The position numbers and the translations under genes were made by a program. From assembly GCF_001050135.1 (NCBI RefSeq), contig NZ_CP012040.1:434001-498000 (forward strand): a DNA stretch of 64,000 bases, given 5' to 3'. This document shows positions 35,163 to 44,298 of the stretch, one piece after another. A model generated the notes under the pieces. The model saw nothing but the letters and a program-made list of their open reading frames with translations. It searched no databases and was not told the origin of the DNA. Position 1 is the stretch's first letter, and the number at the start of each line of letters is the position of its first letter. The stretch comes from Cyclobacterium amurskyense. GTDB taxonomy: Bacteria > Bacteroidota > Bacteroidia > Cytophagales > Cyclobacteriaceae.

Positions 35163-36680
35163 ATGGGCCTGATAAAAAAATTAGCTGGGCAATCTGCCAT
35201 ATATGGCATCAGCAGTATCCTCGGCAAATCAATCAATTTTTTGCTTGTCCCCCTGTACACGGGATATCTTCCAAAAGAAGAGCTAGGGTCTTTCACTATG
35301 CTTTATGCAATGATTGCTTTTCTGAATGTCATTTTCACATTCGGCATGGAAACCTCTTACTTTAGATTTTCTACAGGCAAGGGTTTGGATCCAAAGGTTG
35401 TCTTTCAAAATGCCCAATCTTTGGTAGCCGTGGTAGGTTTATCATTAGGAATCATTTTGTTTCTTTTTGCAGAAAACCTAAGCTTGCTATTTGATTATCA
35501 AGGAAAATCTCATTTGTTTCAATGGGCGGCAATGATATTGACAATTGACGCCTTGATGGCTCTGCCATTTGCACGCTTGAGGCTAGATGGCAGGTCTCTG
35601 ACTTTTGCATTACTCAAATTGTTAAACATTTTCCTGAATGTAGGTTTCAATGTGCTATTTATCGTTGTAGCTTATCATATCGTTGAAGGAGATATTCTTC
35701 AGATACTGTATCCATTTGTTTCTCAATGGTACAATCCAGACTGGGGCGTAGACTATATCTTACTAGCAAACCTATTGGCAAACCTACTTATTTTACCATT
35801 TTTATGGAAACTAGCAGGCCAATGGGAATTCCAGCTAAAGCGAACCATCCTTCTCCCCATGTGGAAATACGCACTTCCTTTGTTATTTATGGGACTTGCA
35901 GGGGTTACCAATGATGTGTTTTCAAGAGGGTTATTTGAATATGCTCTTCCTGATGGATTTTACCCTGAATTAACTTCCAGAGAGGCCGGAGGAGTATTTG
36001 GCGCCACTTTTAGGTTGGCTATATTAATGAGCTTAATCATTCAAGCTTTCAAATATGCCGCTGAACCCTTCTTTTTTCAACAATCTGAGAACAAAAACAG
36101 CCCATTATTATTTGCAAGGGTCATGCATTGGTTCATTATCTTTTGCACTTTCTTAATGGTGGTAGTAGCTGTAAATTTAAAGTTAATTGGCGCCTTGTTC
36201 TTCCAGGCAGATGGGTATACAGCAGCCCTACCTATGGTACCTATCCTACTAATGGGCTATTTACTATTAGGGGTTTATTACAACCTTAGCATTTGGTTTA
36301 AAATCACTGACCAAACGCGTTACAGCTTTTATATCACCTTGGTTGGAGCATTCATAACAGTAGTGATTATCCTCACATTGGTCCCTATCTGGGGTTTTAT
36401 AGGTGGAGCGTTGAGTACCTTAGGTAGTTATTTGGTCATGGTGTTGCTATGTTATTTTATAGGACAGAAGTATTACCCCATCCCCTACCAGACTAAAAAA
36501 GACATTGGCTATCTTATCATAGCATTCCTTTTAAGTTACGGAGGCTTCCTTTTAGACACAGGTTCATTAGCGATTAATTTTATCCTTCACACATCTATCA
36601 TTTTATTGTATGGTGGCCTAATTTTCTTGATGGAAAAAAAGGAACTATATTCGTTATTAAAATCTCTCTCCAAGAAGTAG
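35163..36680 (+). CDS. Oligosaccharide flippase family protein
   Basis: A 505-aa MOP-superfamily membrane protein with ~14 helices. LAGQSAIYGISSILGKSINF and LVPLYTGYLPKEELGSFTML are the family N-terminus; FGMETSYFRFSTG follows. A member commonly precedes dut in Bacteroidota, as here (1-bp gap). It likely flips a lipid-linked envelope precursor. It is the second flippase in the window and is more closely tied to the housekeeping envelope block than to the YfhO group. Its ATG abuts a terminator, see above. Confidence 0.86.
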   Translation: MGLIKKLAGQSAIYGISSILGKSINFLLVPLYTGYLPKEELGSFTMLYAMIAFLNVIFTFGMETSYFRFSTGKGLDPKVVFQNAQSLVAVVGLSLGIILFLFAENLSLLFDYQGKSHLFQWAAMILTIDALMALPFARLRLDGRSLTFALLKLLNIFLNVGFNVLFIVVAYHIVEGDILQILYPFVSQWYNPDWGVDYILLANLLANLLILPFLWKLAGQWEFQLKRTILLPMWKYALPLLFMGLAGVTNDVFSRGLFEYALPDGFYPELTSREAGGVFGATFRLAILMSLIIQAFKYAAEPFFFQQSENKNSPLLFARVMHWFIIFCTFLMVVVAVNLKLIGALFFQADGYTAALPMVPILLMGYLLLGVYYNLSIWFKITDQTRYSFYITLVGAFITVVIILTLVPIWGFIGGALSTLGSYLVMVLLCYFIGQKYYPIPYQTKKDIGYLIIAFLLSYGGFLLDTGSLAINFILHTSIILLYGGLIFLMEKKELYSLLKSLSKK

Positions 36681-36681
36681 C

Positions 36682-37113
36682 ATGAATATTAACGTAATTA
36701 ATAAATCAAAACACCCTTTACCTGCTTACCAAACCAAACTGTCAGCAGGACTGGATCTTACGGCCAACATTTCTGAACCTATCATTTTAAAACCACTAGA
36801 GAGAAAATTAATAGGAACCGGCTTGTACATTGCATTACCTGAAGGTTTTGAAGCACAAATAAGACCTAGAAGTGGTCTGGCTTACAAGCATGGAATTACT
36901 GTTCTTAATAGTCCAGGAACAATTGATGCGGATTACAGAGGTGAAATAAAAGTTTTACTTGTGAATAATTCTGACAGTGAGTTCACCGTTCAGGATGGAG
37001 AAAGGATTGCACAAATGGTCATCGCTAGGTATGAACAAATCGAATGGAGTCCTCAGGAATCCCTTTCAGACACCGAAAGAGGAACTGGTGGTTACGGAAG
37101 CACAGGGAAATAA
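36682..37113 (+). CDS. dut: dUTP diphosphatase
   Basis: A 143-aa trimeric dUTPase with all five motifs in order: SAGLDLTA, RPRSGLA, GTIDADYRGEI, GERIAQMVI and the C-terminal RGTGGYGSTG arm. It hydrolyses dUTP to dUMP and pyrophosphate, keeping uracil out of DNA. One base separates it from the flippase gene, so it is co-transcribed. The order flippase-dut-TPR-DUF4292-EnvC recurs in Bacteroidota (from general knowledge). Confidence 0.96.
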   Translation: MNINVINKSKHPLPAYQTKLSAGLDLTANISEPIILKPLERKLIGTGLYIALPEGFEAQIRPRSGLAYKHGITVLNSPGTIDADYRGEIKVLLVNNSDSEFTVQDGERIAQMVIARYEQIEWSPQESLSDTERGTGGYGSTGK

Positions 37114-37322
37114 ACCCATGTATTAAATCGTTTTCTTTTTTTGGTGTTTGCCGGCAGATGAACCAAATGTTAGGGTTAATTGTATAATTTAAAGTAATCT
37201 GTAAATTGTCGACCTTGATAATAGTTCACAATGGTCTGGAACTAACAGAATTAAAAATCACATTGTAGTTAAAATGAAGGTTTAGGTTATTGAATAAGCT
37301 TAAACCTATAGCATGCTTAAAC

Positions 37323-39068
37323 ATGGATAAATTGAATTTGAATTTTTTTGTCTGGTTTTTCACATTAATACTCCTAATGGGAATTTCCCAAGAGGATGCT
37401 TATGCTCAAAAAAAGCTTAGCAGAAAAGAGCGGAAGGCCAAAGAAAAAGAAATGCTGGCCAGCAGATTGTTTATAGAGGGACAGAAAAACCTCATGCTAG
37501 ACGATTATGAGAAAGCCTACTTTTATTTTATTAAAGCCTTAGAATACAACGAGGAAGAAAGTGCCATACATTTTAAGCTATCCCAAATGATGGTTCGTGC
37601 CAAGCAATTTGAAAAAGCTTTGGCTTATGGACAAAGGGCCTTGGAATTGGATCCGGACAATAAATATTACCATCTACAAATAGCTGAAATATACAACAAC
37701 CAAGACAAAACAAGGGAGGCTGCAGGTGTTCTTGAAAATCTGATGGCTAAAGAGGGAAATAACAGGCAATACATTCTAGACTTGGCTTCCTTGTATCTAA
37801 AACTTCAGGATTTAGACAAAGCCTTGGAAGCATTAAATAAAGCCGAGGAATATTTCGGTGTGGTAGAGCAACTTACCGCTCAGAAACAACGCATTTATTT
37901 AAAGAAAAACAACTTAGAAATGGCTATAAAAGAAGGGGAAAACCTTATTGAAGCCCATCCTGGTAATTCAAGGTATGTACTCTCTTTAGTAGATATTTTA
38001 TTTAATAACAACAAAGCCTCACAGGCATTGGATTTGGTACTTTCTAACTTAGAAGACTACCCAAATCAGCCTGATATAAAAATGGCTGCCTACAAACTTT
38101 ACAAGGGCAAAAGTGAATTTGACAAGGCAAACAAATACCTAAAAGAAGCTTTTGCAAATCCGGATTTAGAAGGTGATGTAAAGGCAGAAGAATTCTCTAC
38201 TATTTTGACACAAAGCAAAAGCACTGCTAGAGACCAGTTATTGGACAGCCTTTCCAAACCTATGGAGGCCATTCACCTAAACAACCCCAATATTCTAATC
38301 GCCTTAGGAGACTGGAAATTACAGGAAAAGGCATTAGAAGAAGCCATAGAATATTATACAAATTCAGTTAAAATCACTCCTTCAAACCAAAAGCTATTTC
38401 AGCAATTGATACCATTGATGTTTGAAAATCAAAAACCTTTTGATGATATTATTGAAATAGCGACATTGGCCACGGAGAACTTTCCCGAGACTTCAGAGTT
38501 TTGGTTTTATTTGGGAACCGCCCAGTCTGGGAATAAGGACAATGAAGGTGCCAAAAAATCATTGGAAGAGGCGCTAAAGTTGAACAATGAATTGAATTCT
38601 CAATTGACCTTAATGGCCAATTCCCAATTAGGTGATGTACTATTTGGCTTGGGAGAAAAGGAAAGAGCCTTTGAAATTTATGAAGAAGTTTTGGCTCAAA
38701 ATGCCAATAATGAACATATATTGAATAATTATGCCTACTTTCTTTCTCTAGAGAAGAAGGATCTTGAAAAAGCGTTAAAAATGTCTCAAAAATTGGTTAA
38801 GAGGTTTCCAGACAACGCCACCTATCTGGACACCCATGCTTGGGTTTTATTTCAGATGAACCGGTTTGAAGAGGCTCGGCCATTTATGGAAAAGGCATTA
38901 GAAAAAGAACCTCATCCAAGTGGTGTAATGTTTGAACATTACGGCGACATCATGTTCAAGATTGGAGAGAAAAAAATTGCCATGGACTATTGGAATAAAG
39001 CCAAGGACCTGGAAGACACCTCAGAGTTTTTGACACTTAAAATCAAAAATAAAACCTATTATGAGTAA
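37323..39068 (+). CDS. Exported tetratricopeptide repeat protein
   Basis: I start at the ATG 37323 (MDKLNLNFFVWFFTLILLMG, signal peptide ending ...AYAQ), not the TTG 33 bp upstream; 581 aa. It then has a basic stretch (KKLSRKERKAKEKEM) and at least ten TPR units through to the end (e.g. DYEKAYFYFIKALEYN, FEKALAYGQRALELDPDNKY, LEKALKMSQKLVKRFPDNA). TPR arrays are protein-binding scaffolds; here it is probably periplasmic. Overlaps the DUF4292 gene by 8 bp, suggesting coupled translation and perhaps a joint function in outer membrane assembly. Specific role unknown. Confidence 0.85.
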   Translation: MDKLNLNFFVWFFTLILLMGISQEDAYAQKKLSRKERKAKEKEMLASRLFIEGQKNLMLDDYEKAYFYFIKALEYNEEESAIHFKLSQMMVRAKQFEKALAYGQRALELDPDNKYYHLQIAEIYNNQDKTREAAGVLENLMAKEGNNRQYILDLASLYLKLQDLDKALEALNKAEEYFGVVEQLTAQKQRIYLKKNNLEMAIKEGENLIEAHPGNSRYVLSLVDILFNNNKASQALDLVLSNLEDYPNQPDIKMAAYKLYKGKSEFDKANKYLKEAFANPDLEGDVKAEEFSTILTQSKSTARDQLLDSLSKPMEAIHLNNPNILIALGDWKLQEKALEEAIEYYTNSVKITPSNQKLFQQLIPLMFENQKPFDDIIEIATLATENFPETSEFWFYLGTAQSGNKDNEGAKKSLEEALKLNNELNSQLTLMANSQLGDVLFGLGEKERAFEIYEEVLAQNANNEHILNNYAYFLSLEKKDLEKALKMSQKLVKRFPDNATYLDTHAWVLFQMNRFEEARPFMEKALEKEPHPSGVMFEHYGDIMFKIGEKKIAMDYWNKAKDLEDTSEFLTLKIKNKTYYE

Positions 39069-39804
39069 TGCTAAAATATTGACCTTCTTCTTGGGAATGG
39101 TGATGCTTTGGTCTTGTGCAAGGAAACCCATGTCTTATACGACCAATAAATCAATGGAAGAATTCCAGCCAAATTACCTTGAATTCAATTACCTTTCAGC
39201 CAAAGGTAGGGTTACCTTGGAAGAACAAGATGGCAAAATCACCAAGGGGGTTTTGAATATCAGAGCAAAAAAAGACAGTGTTATTTGGTTTAATATGTCT
39301 CCAGGTTTAGGAATTGAGGCCCTTAGAGGTTTTATAAGTGCTGATAGAATTAAGATAAGAGACCGAATAAATGGGCAAAAAATCGACATGGATTATGCCG
39401 ATTTTCAAAAGAAATACGGGGTTCCGTTGTCCTTTTCGCTCTTCCAGAATTTACTTTTCGCTAACTTACCCCATGAATTCAGCTATAGAGACAGACTTAT
39501 CAGGGTTGCTAAGACGTTTGTATTAAAACAGGAACGAGAAAACATCACTTACCAAACAACCATCGACGCCGGTCATGGTAAAGTTACCCAATTAGAAAGT
39601 AAAGCCTCACAAAATAGAAGTGGTAGTCTAGAGGCTTCTTATATGGATTTTCGCGAAGTTTCCCAACAACCATTCCCTTATCAGGCCATTATAAAAATGG
39701 TCTTAAGCTTACCAGACAAGCCCAAGACCAATTTTTTCTTAAACGTAGAGATGATCAAAGTAGAACTAACGGATGACCCACTCAATTTCCCATACAATTT
39801 TTAA
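39061..39804 (+). CDS. DUF4292 lipoprotein
   Basis: A 247-aa protein with a lipobox (MVMLWSC, Cys at about residue 19). Conserved blocks FNYLSAKGRVTLEE, GVLNIRAKKDSVIWFNMSP, and GIEALRGFISADRIKIRDRI belong to DUF4292. The fold is thought to be like LolA/LolB lipoprotein carriers, from the pattern of long beta-strands; in that case it could help lipoprotein delivery, but this is inference. It overlaps its upstream TPR gene by 8 bp and the downstream EnvC-like gene by 32 bp. Confidence 0.85.
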   Translation: MSNAKILTFFLGMVMLWSCARKPMSYTTNKSMEEFQPNYLEFNYLSAKGRVTLEEQDGKITKGVLNIRAKKDSVIWFNMSPGLGIEALRGFISADRIKIRDRINGQKIDMDYADFQKKYGVPLSFSLFQNLLFANLPHEFSYRDRLIRVAKTFVLKQERENITYQTTIDAGHGKVTQLESKASQNRSGSLEASYMDFREVSQQPFPYQAIIKMVLSLPDKPKTNFFLNVEMIKVELTDDPLNFPYNF

Positions 39805-41059
39805 TAAGTTTACCGGAACCAGGGTTCTTTCCCTCATCTTATTTTTAGCCTTTGGACTAGGTACATTTTCTCAGCTAAACGCTCAAGTCACCGCAGACAG
39901 AGCAAAGCTAGAGAGAGAGAAAACTGCCATCCAAAAAAGGCTAAGAGAATTTGACACTGTGTTGAAAAAGACTACAGATGAAAAAAAGGTTTCTGTAAGT
40001 GAGCTAAGGGCAGTAAATCAAAAACTAGTTGAAAGGGAAAAGTTTATCGCCACAATCAATAAAGAACTCCAACTTGTCAATAAGGAAATCAACCAAACAT
40101 CATCTCAAATAAAAAAATTAAATGACGAGCTTAACTTACTTAAAGAAGAATACGCTAAGATGATTTACACATCTTATAAACTAAATCAAGGCGTAAACCT
40201 TATTACTTTCATTTTTTCATCGGCCACCTTCAAGCAATTCTACATGCGGCTAAAGTACCTAAAACAATACAGTGATGCCCGAAAGAAACAGGTAGAACAA
40301 ATGGAAAAGGTAAGTTTAGAGTTGGCAGAAAAACAAGGGACCTTAGAATTGCAAAAACAGGATCAAATTAAGGTCCTAAAGCAAGAACAAGAACAGAAAA
40401 AGGTTTTGGATCAGCTTAAGATGGAGCAACAAAGAATGGTCAATACCCTTAGCCAAAAGGAAGAGGAAGTAAAAAAAGAGATTGCGGCAACAAAAAAACA
40501 GCAGGCAGAACTTAATCAATTAATAAAAAATGTAATTGCTGAAGAAATCAAGCTTGCAAAAGCCGCAGAAAAGGCTGAGGAAAAGCCAAAATCAGCCCAA
40601 CCAAAAACCAAAAAACTCCCAAATACACCGCAGGTCAAAAAACTCTCTGCATCGTTTGCTAGCAATAAGGGCAATATACCTTGGCCAGTTGATAGCGGAT
40701 TTATCTCTAAAAAGTATGGTACTTACCCCCACCCTACCTTGAAAGGGATTTCTGAAACCAATGATGGTATAGATATTCAGACCACAAATAATGCTCCAGT
40801 GAAATCCGTTTTCCCTGGTACAGTAACTAAAATCACCACAGTACCTGGCATGGGAGGTACGATTATTATCAAACATGGGGACTTTTATACCATGTATAGT
40901 AGGTTAAAAACCATTGATGTAAAATCTGGTGAAGAGGTTCAATCCGCAACAGTCATTGGGCACGTATATTCAGATGAAGATGGGTATTCTGAACTTCATT
41001 TTCAAACTTGGAAAGGCTTGGAAGTAATGAACCCTAGCATTTGGCTTTCTAGTAAATAA
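39773..41059 (+). CDS. EnvC-like M23-family protein with degenerate LytM domain
   Basis: A 428-aa exported protein: signal peptide to ~residue 38 (LILFLAFGLGTFSQLNAQ), long coiled coil (~40-265, rich in K, E, Q), a linker (AEKAEEKPKSAQPKTKK) and a C-terminal LytM/M23 domain (~300-428). The zinc-site residues are altered: NDGIDIQTT where H-x-G-x-D is expected, and SELHFQTW where H-x-H is expected. This matches the non-catalytic EnvC type, which activates amidases during cell division instead of cutting peptidoglycan itself. Overlaps DUF4292 gene by 32 bp. Confidence 0.87.
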   Translation: MTHSISHTIFNKFTGTRVLSLILFLAFGLGTFSQLNAQVTADRAKLEREKTAIQKRLREFDTVLKKTTDEKKVSVSELRAVNQKLVEREKFIATINKELQLVNKEINQTSSQIKKLNDELNLLKEEYAKMIYTSYKLNQGVNLITFIFSSATFKQFYMRLKYLKQYSDARKKQVEQMEKVSLELAEKQGTLELQKQDQIKVLKQEQEQKKVLDQLKMEQQRMVNTLSQKEEEVKKEIAATKKQQAELNQLIKNVIAEEIKLAKAAEKAEEKPKSAQPKTKKLPNTPQVKKLSASFASNKGNIPWPVDSGFISKKYGTYPHPTLKGISETNDGIDIQTTNNAPVKSVFPGTVTKITTVPGMGGTIIIKHGDFYTMYSRLKTIDVKSGEEVQSATVIGHVYSDEDGYSELHFQTWKGLEVMNPSIWLSSK

Positions 41060-41111
41060 TCGCTAAATTTTAATATATTTACAAAAATTAAATACAACAT
41101 GCTTTAATTCC

Positions 41112-41142
41112 TTTGCGTTAATAAAGCACAATCATATATTTG
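41112..41142 (+). promoter_or_regulatory. Promoter of the tatA operon
   Basis: TTTG (41112-41115), 19-bp spacer, TATATTTG (41135-41142). Full consensus and spacing; the ATG of tatA follows 30 bp later. Confidence 0.7.
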
Positions 41143-41172
41143 TAATAATTTCAAAATCAAAATAATCGAATC

Positions 41173-41382
41173 ATGAATACATTGGGTTTTATACAAAATA
41201 TCGGAGGAGGATCATTAGTGGTCATCGTACTGGTAGTTATCCTTCTTTTTGGAGCAAAACGGATTCCTGAACTGGCTAGAGGACTAGGTAGAGGTATCAG
41301 AGAATTTAAAGATGCTACCAAAGAAATTCAGGATGATTTGGAAGAAGGACTGAAAGACGACAACAAGAAAGCAAAAAAATAA
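41173..41382 (+). CDS. tatA: Sec-independent translocase TatA/E
   Basis: A 69-aa protein: a single N-terminal membrane helix (GGSLVVIVLVVILLFGAKRI), then the FG hinge, the amphipathic helix (PELARGLGRGIREFKDATKE) and an acidic/basic tail. It forms the pore-like part of the twin-arginine pathway for folded proteins. No tatC in the window. First gene of a run with gatA (4-bp gap) and a transglycosylase gene. TatA versus TatB or TatE is chosen from length. Confidence 0.92.
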   Translation: MNTLGFIQNIGGGSLVVIVLVVILLFGAKRIPELARGLGRGIREFKDATKEIQDDLEEGLKDDNKKAKK

Positions 41383-41386
41383 AAAG

Positions 41387-42820
41387 TTGGAAAAATTTCG
41401 TTCATTCGATGAGATAAGAAAATCGCTAGAAAAAAAGGAAACGGATTGTAAAGCGATTGTCAAATACTACCTAAGCAACATTGAAACGAAGGCGCAATTA
41501 AACGCCTTCGTTGAAGTTTATAGCCAATCTGCTTTAGAGCAGGCGGAAACTATTGACGAAAAAATAGCTTCAGGAAAAGCTGGAAAACTAGCTGGAATGG
41601 TAATTGGTATAAAAGATGTTTTGTGCTATAATGAGCACGAATCAAACGCCTCCAGTAAAATACTGGAAGGGTTTGAATCTCAGTTTACCGGAACTGCTAT
41701 TCAGCGTCTAATAGATCAGGATGCCATCATAATAGGAAGGCTTAACTGTGATGAATTTGGTATGGGATCTTCCAATGAAAACTCAGTGCATGGAAAAGTA
41801 TTGAATGCCATTGACGAGAGTAGAGTACCTGGAGGATCATCCGGTGGATCAGCAGTAGCCGTGCAAGCCAACCTTTGTACTGTTTCTTTAGGAACAGACA
41901 CAGGAGGATCGGTAAGACAGCCTGCAGCTTTCACAGGAGTAATTGGTATTAAACCTACCTATTCTCGTATTTCAAGGTATGGATTAATCGCATACGCTTC
42001 GTCATTTGACACAATCGGTGTTTTCTCGAACAATGTCAAAGACAATGCATTGGTACTAGAAACCATGGCAGGTCCTGATGACTTTGATAGCACCTCTTCT
42101 CGTAAACCTGTACCTTCTTACAGCAAATTATTGCATTTCGATAAACCTGCAAAAATTGCTTACCTGAAGGAAACGGTTCACTCTGAAGCATTGCAGCCAG
42201 AAATCAAGGCCAATACGCTTAACGTACTAGAAAAGTTGAAGGAAGAAGGTCATGAAGTGGAAGAAGTAAATTTTCCACTTTTAGACTATGTGCTCCCTAC
42301 TTACTATATTCTTACGACGGCGGAAGCTAGTTCAAACCTATCAAGATTTGATGGTGTAAAATATGGGTATAGAACACCCAATGCACATAATCTTGAAAGC
42401 ATGTACAAGCTTACCCGATCCGAAGGATTTGGGGAAGAGGTAAAACGTAGGATTATGCTTGGTACCTTTGTATTAAGTGCCAGTTATTATGATGCTTATT
42501 TCACAAAAGCGCAAAAAGTAAGAAGGTTAATTAAGGAGTATACAGAAGACTTGTTGACCAAGTATGATTATATTGTGCTTCCAACAACCCCAAGTACAGC
42601 CTTCAAATTTGGTGAACATTCAAATGATCCGGTGGCCATGTACTTAGAGGATTTGTTTACAGTACAGGCATCAGTGTCAGGAGTACCTTCTATTTCTATC
42701 CCCAATGGAAAAGATGAGAAAGGTTTACCAATAGGACTACAAATCATGGCCAATTCTTTTAAAGAAGCGGAATTATATGCTTTTGCCAACTACCTGACAT
42801 CGGCCACATTTAATAATTAA
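41387..42820 (+). CDS. gatA: Asp/Glu-tRNA amidotransferase subunit A
   Basis: A 477-aa amidase-signature protein. Start codon is TTG at 41387, 4 bp after the tatA stop; no in-frame ATG is near the family start (EKFRSFDEIRKSLE). The catalytic Ser-cisSer-Lys set is visible: Lys in GMVIGIKDVL, and GGSSGGSAVAV plus GTDTGGSVRQPA. It releases ammonia from glutamine for conversion of Glu-tRNA(Gln) or Asp-tRNA(Asn), together with GatB and GatC (not in the window). Complete. Confidence 0.96.
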   Translation: MEKFRSFDEIRKSLEKKETDCKAIVKYYLSNIETKAQLNAFVEVYSQSALEQAETIDEKIASGKAGKLAGMVIGIKDVLCYNEHESNASSKILEGFESQFTGTAIQRLIDQDAIIIGRLNCDEFGMGSSNENSVHGKVLNAIDESRVPGGSSGGSAVAVQANLCTVSLGTDTGGSVRQPAAFTGVIGIKPTYSRISRYGLIAYASSFDTIGVFSNNVKDNALVLETMAGPDDFDSTSSRKPVPSYSKLLHFDKPAKIAYLKETVHSEALQPEIKANTLNVLEKLKEEGHEVEEVNFPLLDYVLPTYYILTTAEASSNLSRFDGVKYGYRTPNAHNLESMYKLTRSEGFGEEVKRRIMLGTFVLSASYYDAYFTKAQKVRRLIKEYTEDLLTKYDYIVLPTTPSTAFKFGEHSNDPVAMYLEDLFTVQASVSGVPSISIPNGKDEKGLPIGLQIMANSFKEAELYAFANYLTSATFNN

Positions 42821-42823
42821 AAT

Positions 42824-44215
42824 ATGAGGTTAAAATCTTTTTATATATTAGTAGCAACTTTGATATTGTCCATTCCTAATTGGAATGTGGCAATAGCTCA
42901 GGAGAAAGGCATGACTGTTTCAATCGACCCAAATGGGGAGGAAACAGTCATGCCTTTTTATGACTACGAACATATACCAGATTTCACCTATGAAGAAGTA
43001 GAAAAGCGTATCGCAGAAATGGATACGGATATGCCTTTTGAATTGAATGAAACAATTTTTGCCTTCATTAATTACTTTACCGTAAGGAATAGGGATTATA
43101 CACGCATGGTCCTTGAAAGACAGGACATGTACTTCCCTATGTTCGACGCTTATCTTTCAGAACACAATATGCCTGAAGATATCAAGTACCTATCAATCAT
43201 AGAATCTGGCCTTAACCCAAAAGCCAGGTCTAGGGTAGGTGCCATGGGGCTTTGGCAGTTTATGCCAGCCACAGGTAAAGAGTACAAATTGTATTACAAC
43301 AGTCATGTAGATGACCGACTAGACCCTGAGCTTTCCACCGAAGCAGCTATTCGCTACCTAAAAGCATTAAATCGACGCTACAACAATTGGGAATTGGCCC
43401 TAGCCGCGTATAACTGTGGCCCGGGTAATGTAAACAAAGCCATTCGTCGCTCGGGAGGAAAAAGGACATTCTGGGAAATTTACAGGTATTTGCCTCGTGA
43501 AACAAGGAGTTATATCCCGCAGTTTCAAGCAATCATGTATGTATTGCGGTATGCTGAAGAACACAATCTCATTCTAGAAGAGCCCTCCTATCCAGTAGCC
43601 TACGAGAAAATGGACATAGGGAAAGGATATACCCTAGAAAACCTGGCCAAACATACCGGGCTTTGCATTGAAGACCTTGAATATTTAAATCCTTCTTTAA
43701 TCAAAAGTAAGGTTCCTGATTTCGGTAAAGCAATTAGTATTAATGTTCCTAAAGCAGCTCACGCCTTTATCACAGAAAACCAGAACTGGATAATTGATTC
43801 TTTAAAAATAGAAAACCAGAGGTTTTTGGCTGCCTTGCCTGAAAAGGAAGCTGCTAAACCAATGCATTATGCTACTTACAGAGTTAGAAGTGGCGATGTC
43901 TTGGGTAAAATTGCTCAAAGGTATGGTGTTTCGGTAAGTCAACTCAAGGCCTGGAATAGTCTGTATACCAACACCATAAAAGTCGGACAAGTACTTCATA
44001 TCCATCAGGACAAACCCAGTTTTGAGAGGAATTTGGCCTCAACAGCTACCATCTCCACCAACAGCAATGGAGGTAAAATGTACACTGTCCAACCTGGAGA
44101 CTCACTTTGGCTAATCTCAAAAAAGCTAGAAGGAGTAACCATTGATCAGCTTAAAAAATTGAACAACTTGAACAATAATCAAATAAAACCAGGTCAGAAA
44201 TTAATCATTGGATAA
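42824..44215 (+). CDS. Membrane-bound-type lytic murein transglycosylase with LysM domains
   Basis: A 463-aa exported protein (signal peptide to residue ~25, AIAQ). The SLT catalytic domain (~95-260) has the glutamate in YLSIIESGLNPKARSRVGA and GLWQFMPATGKEY, with ALAAYNCGPGNVNKAI. Two C-terminal LysM repeats (YRVRSGDVLGKIAQRYGVS and YTVQPGDSLWLISKKLEGV) bind peptidoglycan. MltD-like architecture. It cleaves glycan strands to give anhydroMurNAc ends. Follows gatA by 3 bp. Confidence 0.92.
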   Translation: MRLKSFYILVATLILSIPNWNVAIAQEKGMTVSIDPNGEETVMPFYDYEHIPDFTYEEVEKRIAEMDTDMPFELNETIFAFINYFTVRNRDYTRMVLERQDMYFPMFDAYLSEHNMPEDIKYLSIIESGLNPKARSRVGAMGLWQFMPATGKEYKLYYNSHVDDRLDPELSTEAAIRYLKALNRRYNNWELALAAYNCGPGNVNKAIRRSGGKRTFWEIYRYLPRETRSYIPQFQAIMYVLRYAEEHNLILEEPSYPVAYEKMDIGKGYTLENLAKHTGLCIEDLEYLNPSLIKSKVPDFGKAISINVPKAAHAFITENQNWIIDSLKIENQRFLAALPEKEAAKPMHYATYRVRSGDVLGKIAQRYGVSVSQLKAWNSLYTNTIKVGQVLHIHQDKPSFERNLASTATISTNSNGGKMYTVQPGDSLWLISKKLEGVTIDQLKKLNNLNNNQIKPGQKLIIG

Positions 44216-44241
44216 ATTTCAAACTAATTTGTTAATTGTTT

Positions 44242-44271
44242 TTTGAGTTGCGATAAATATCCCTAAATTAG
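44242..44271 (+). promoter_or_regulatory. Putative promoter of DUF4837 gene
   Basis: TTTG (44242-44245), 18-bp spacer, TAAATTAG (44264-44271), two bases off the TAnnTTTG consensus. ATG 27 bp downstream. Confidence 0.4.
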
Positions 44272-44298
44272 GCTTGAACAAAAATAAACTAAACAATT

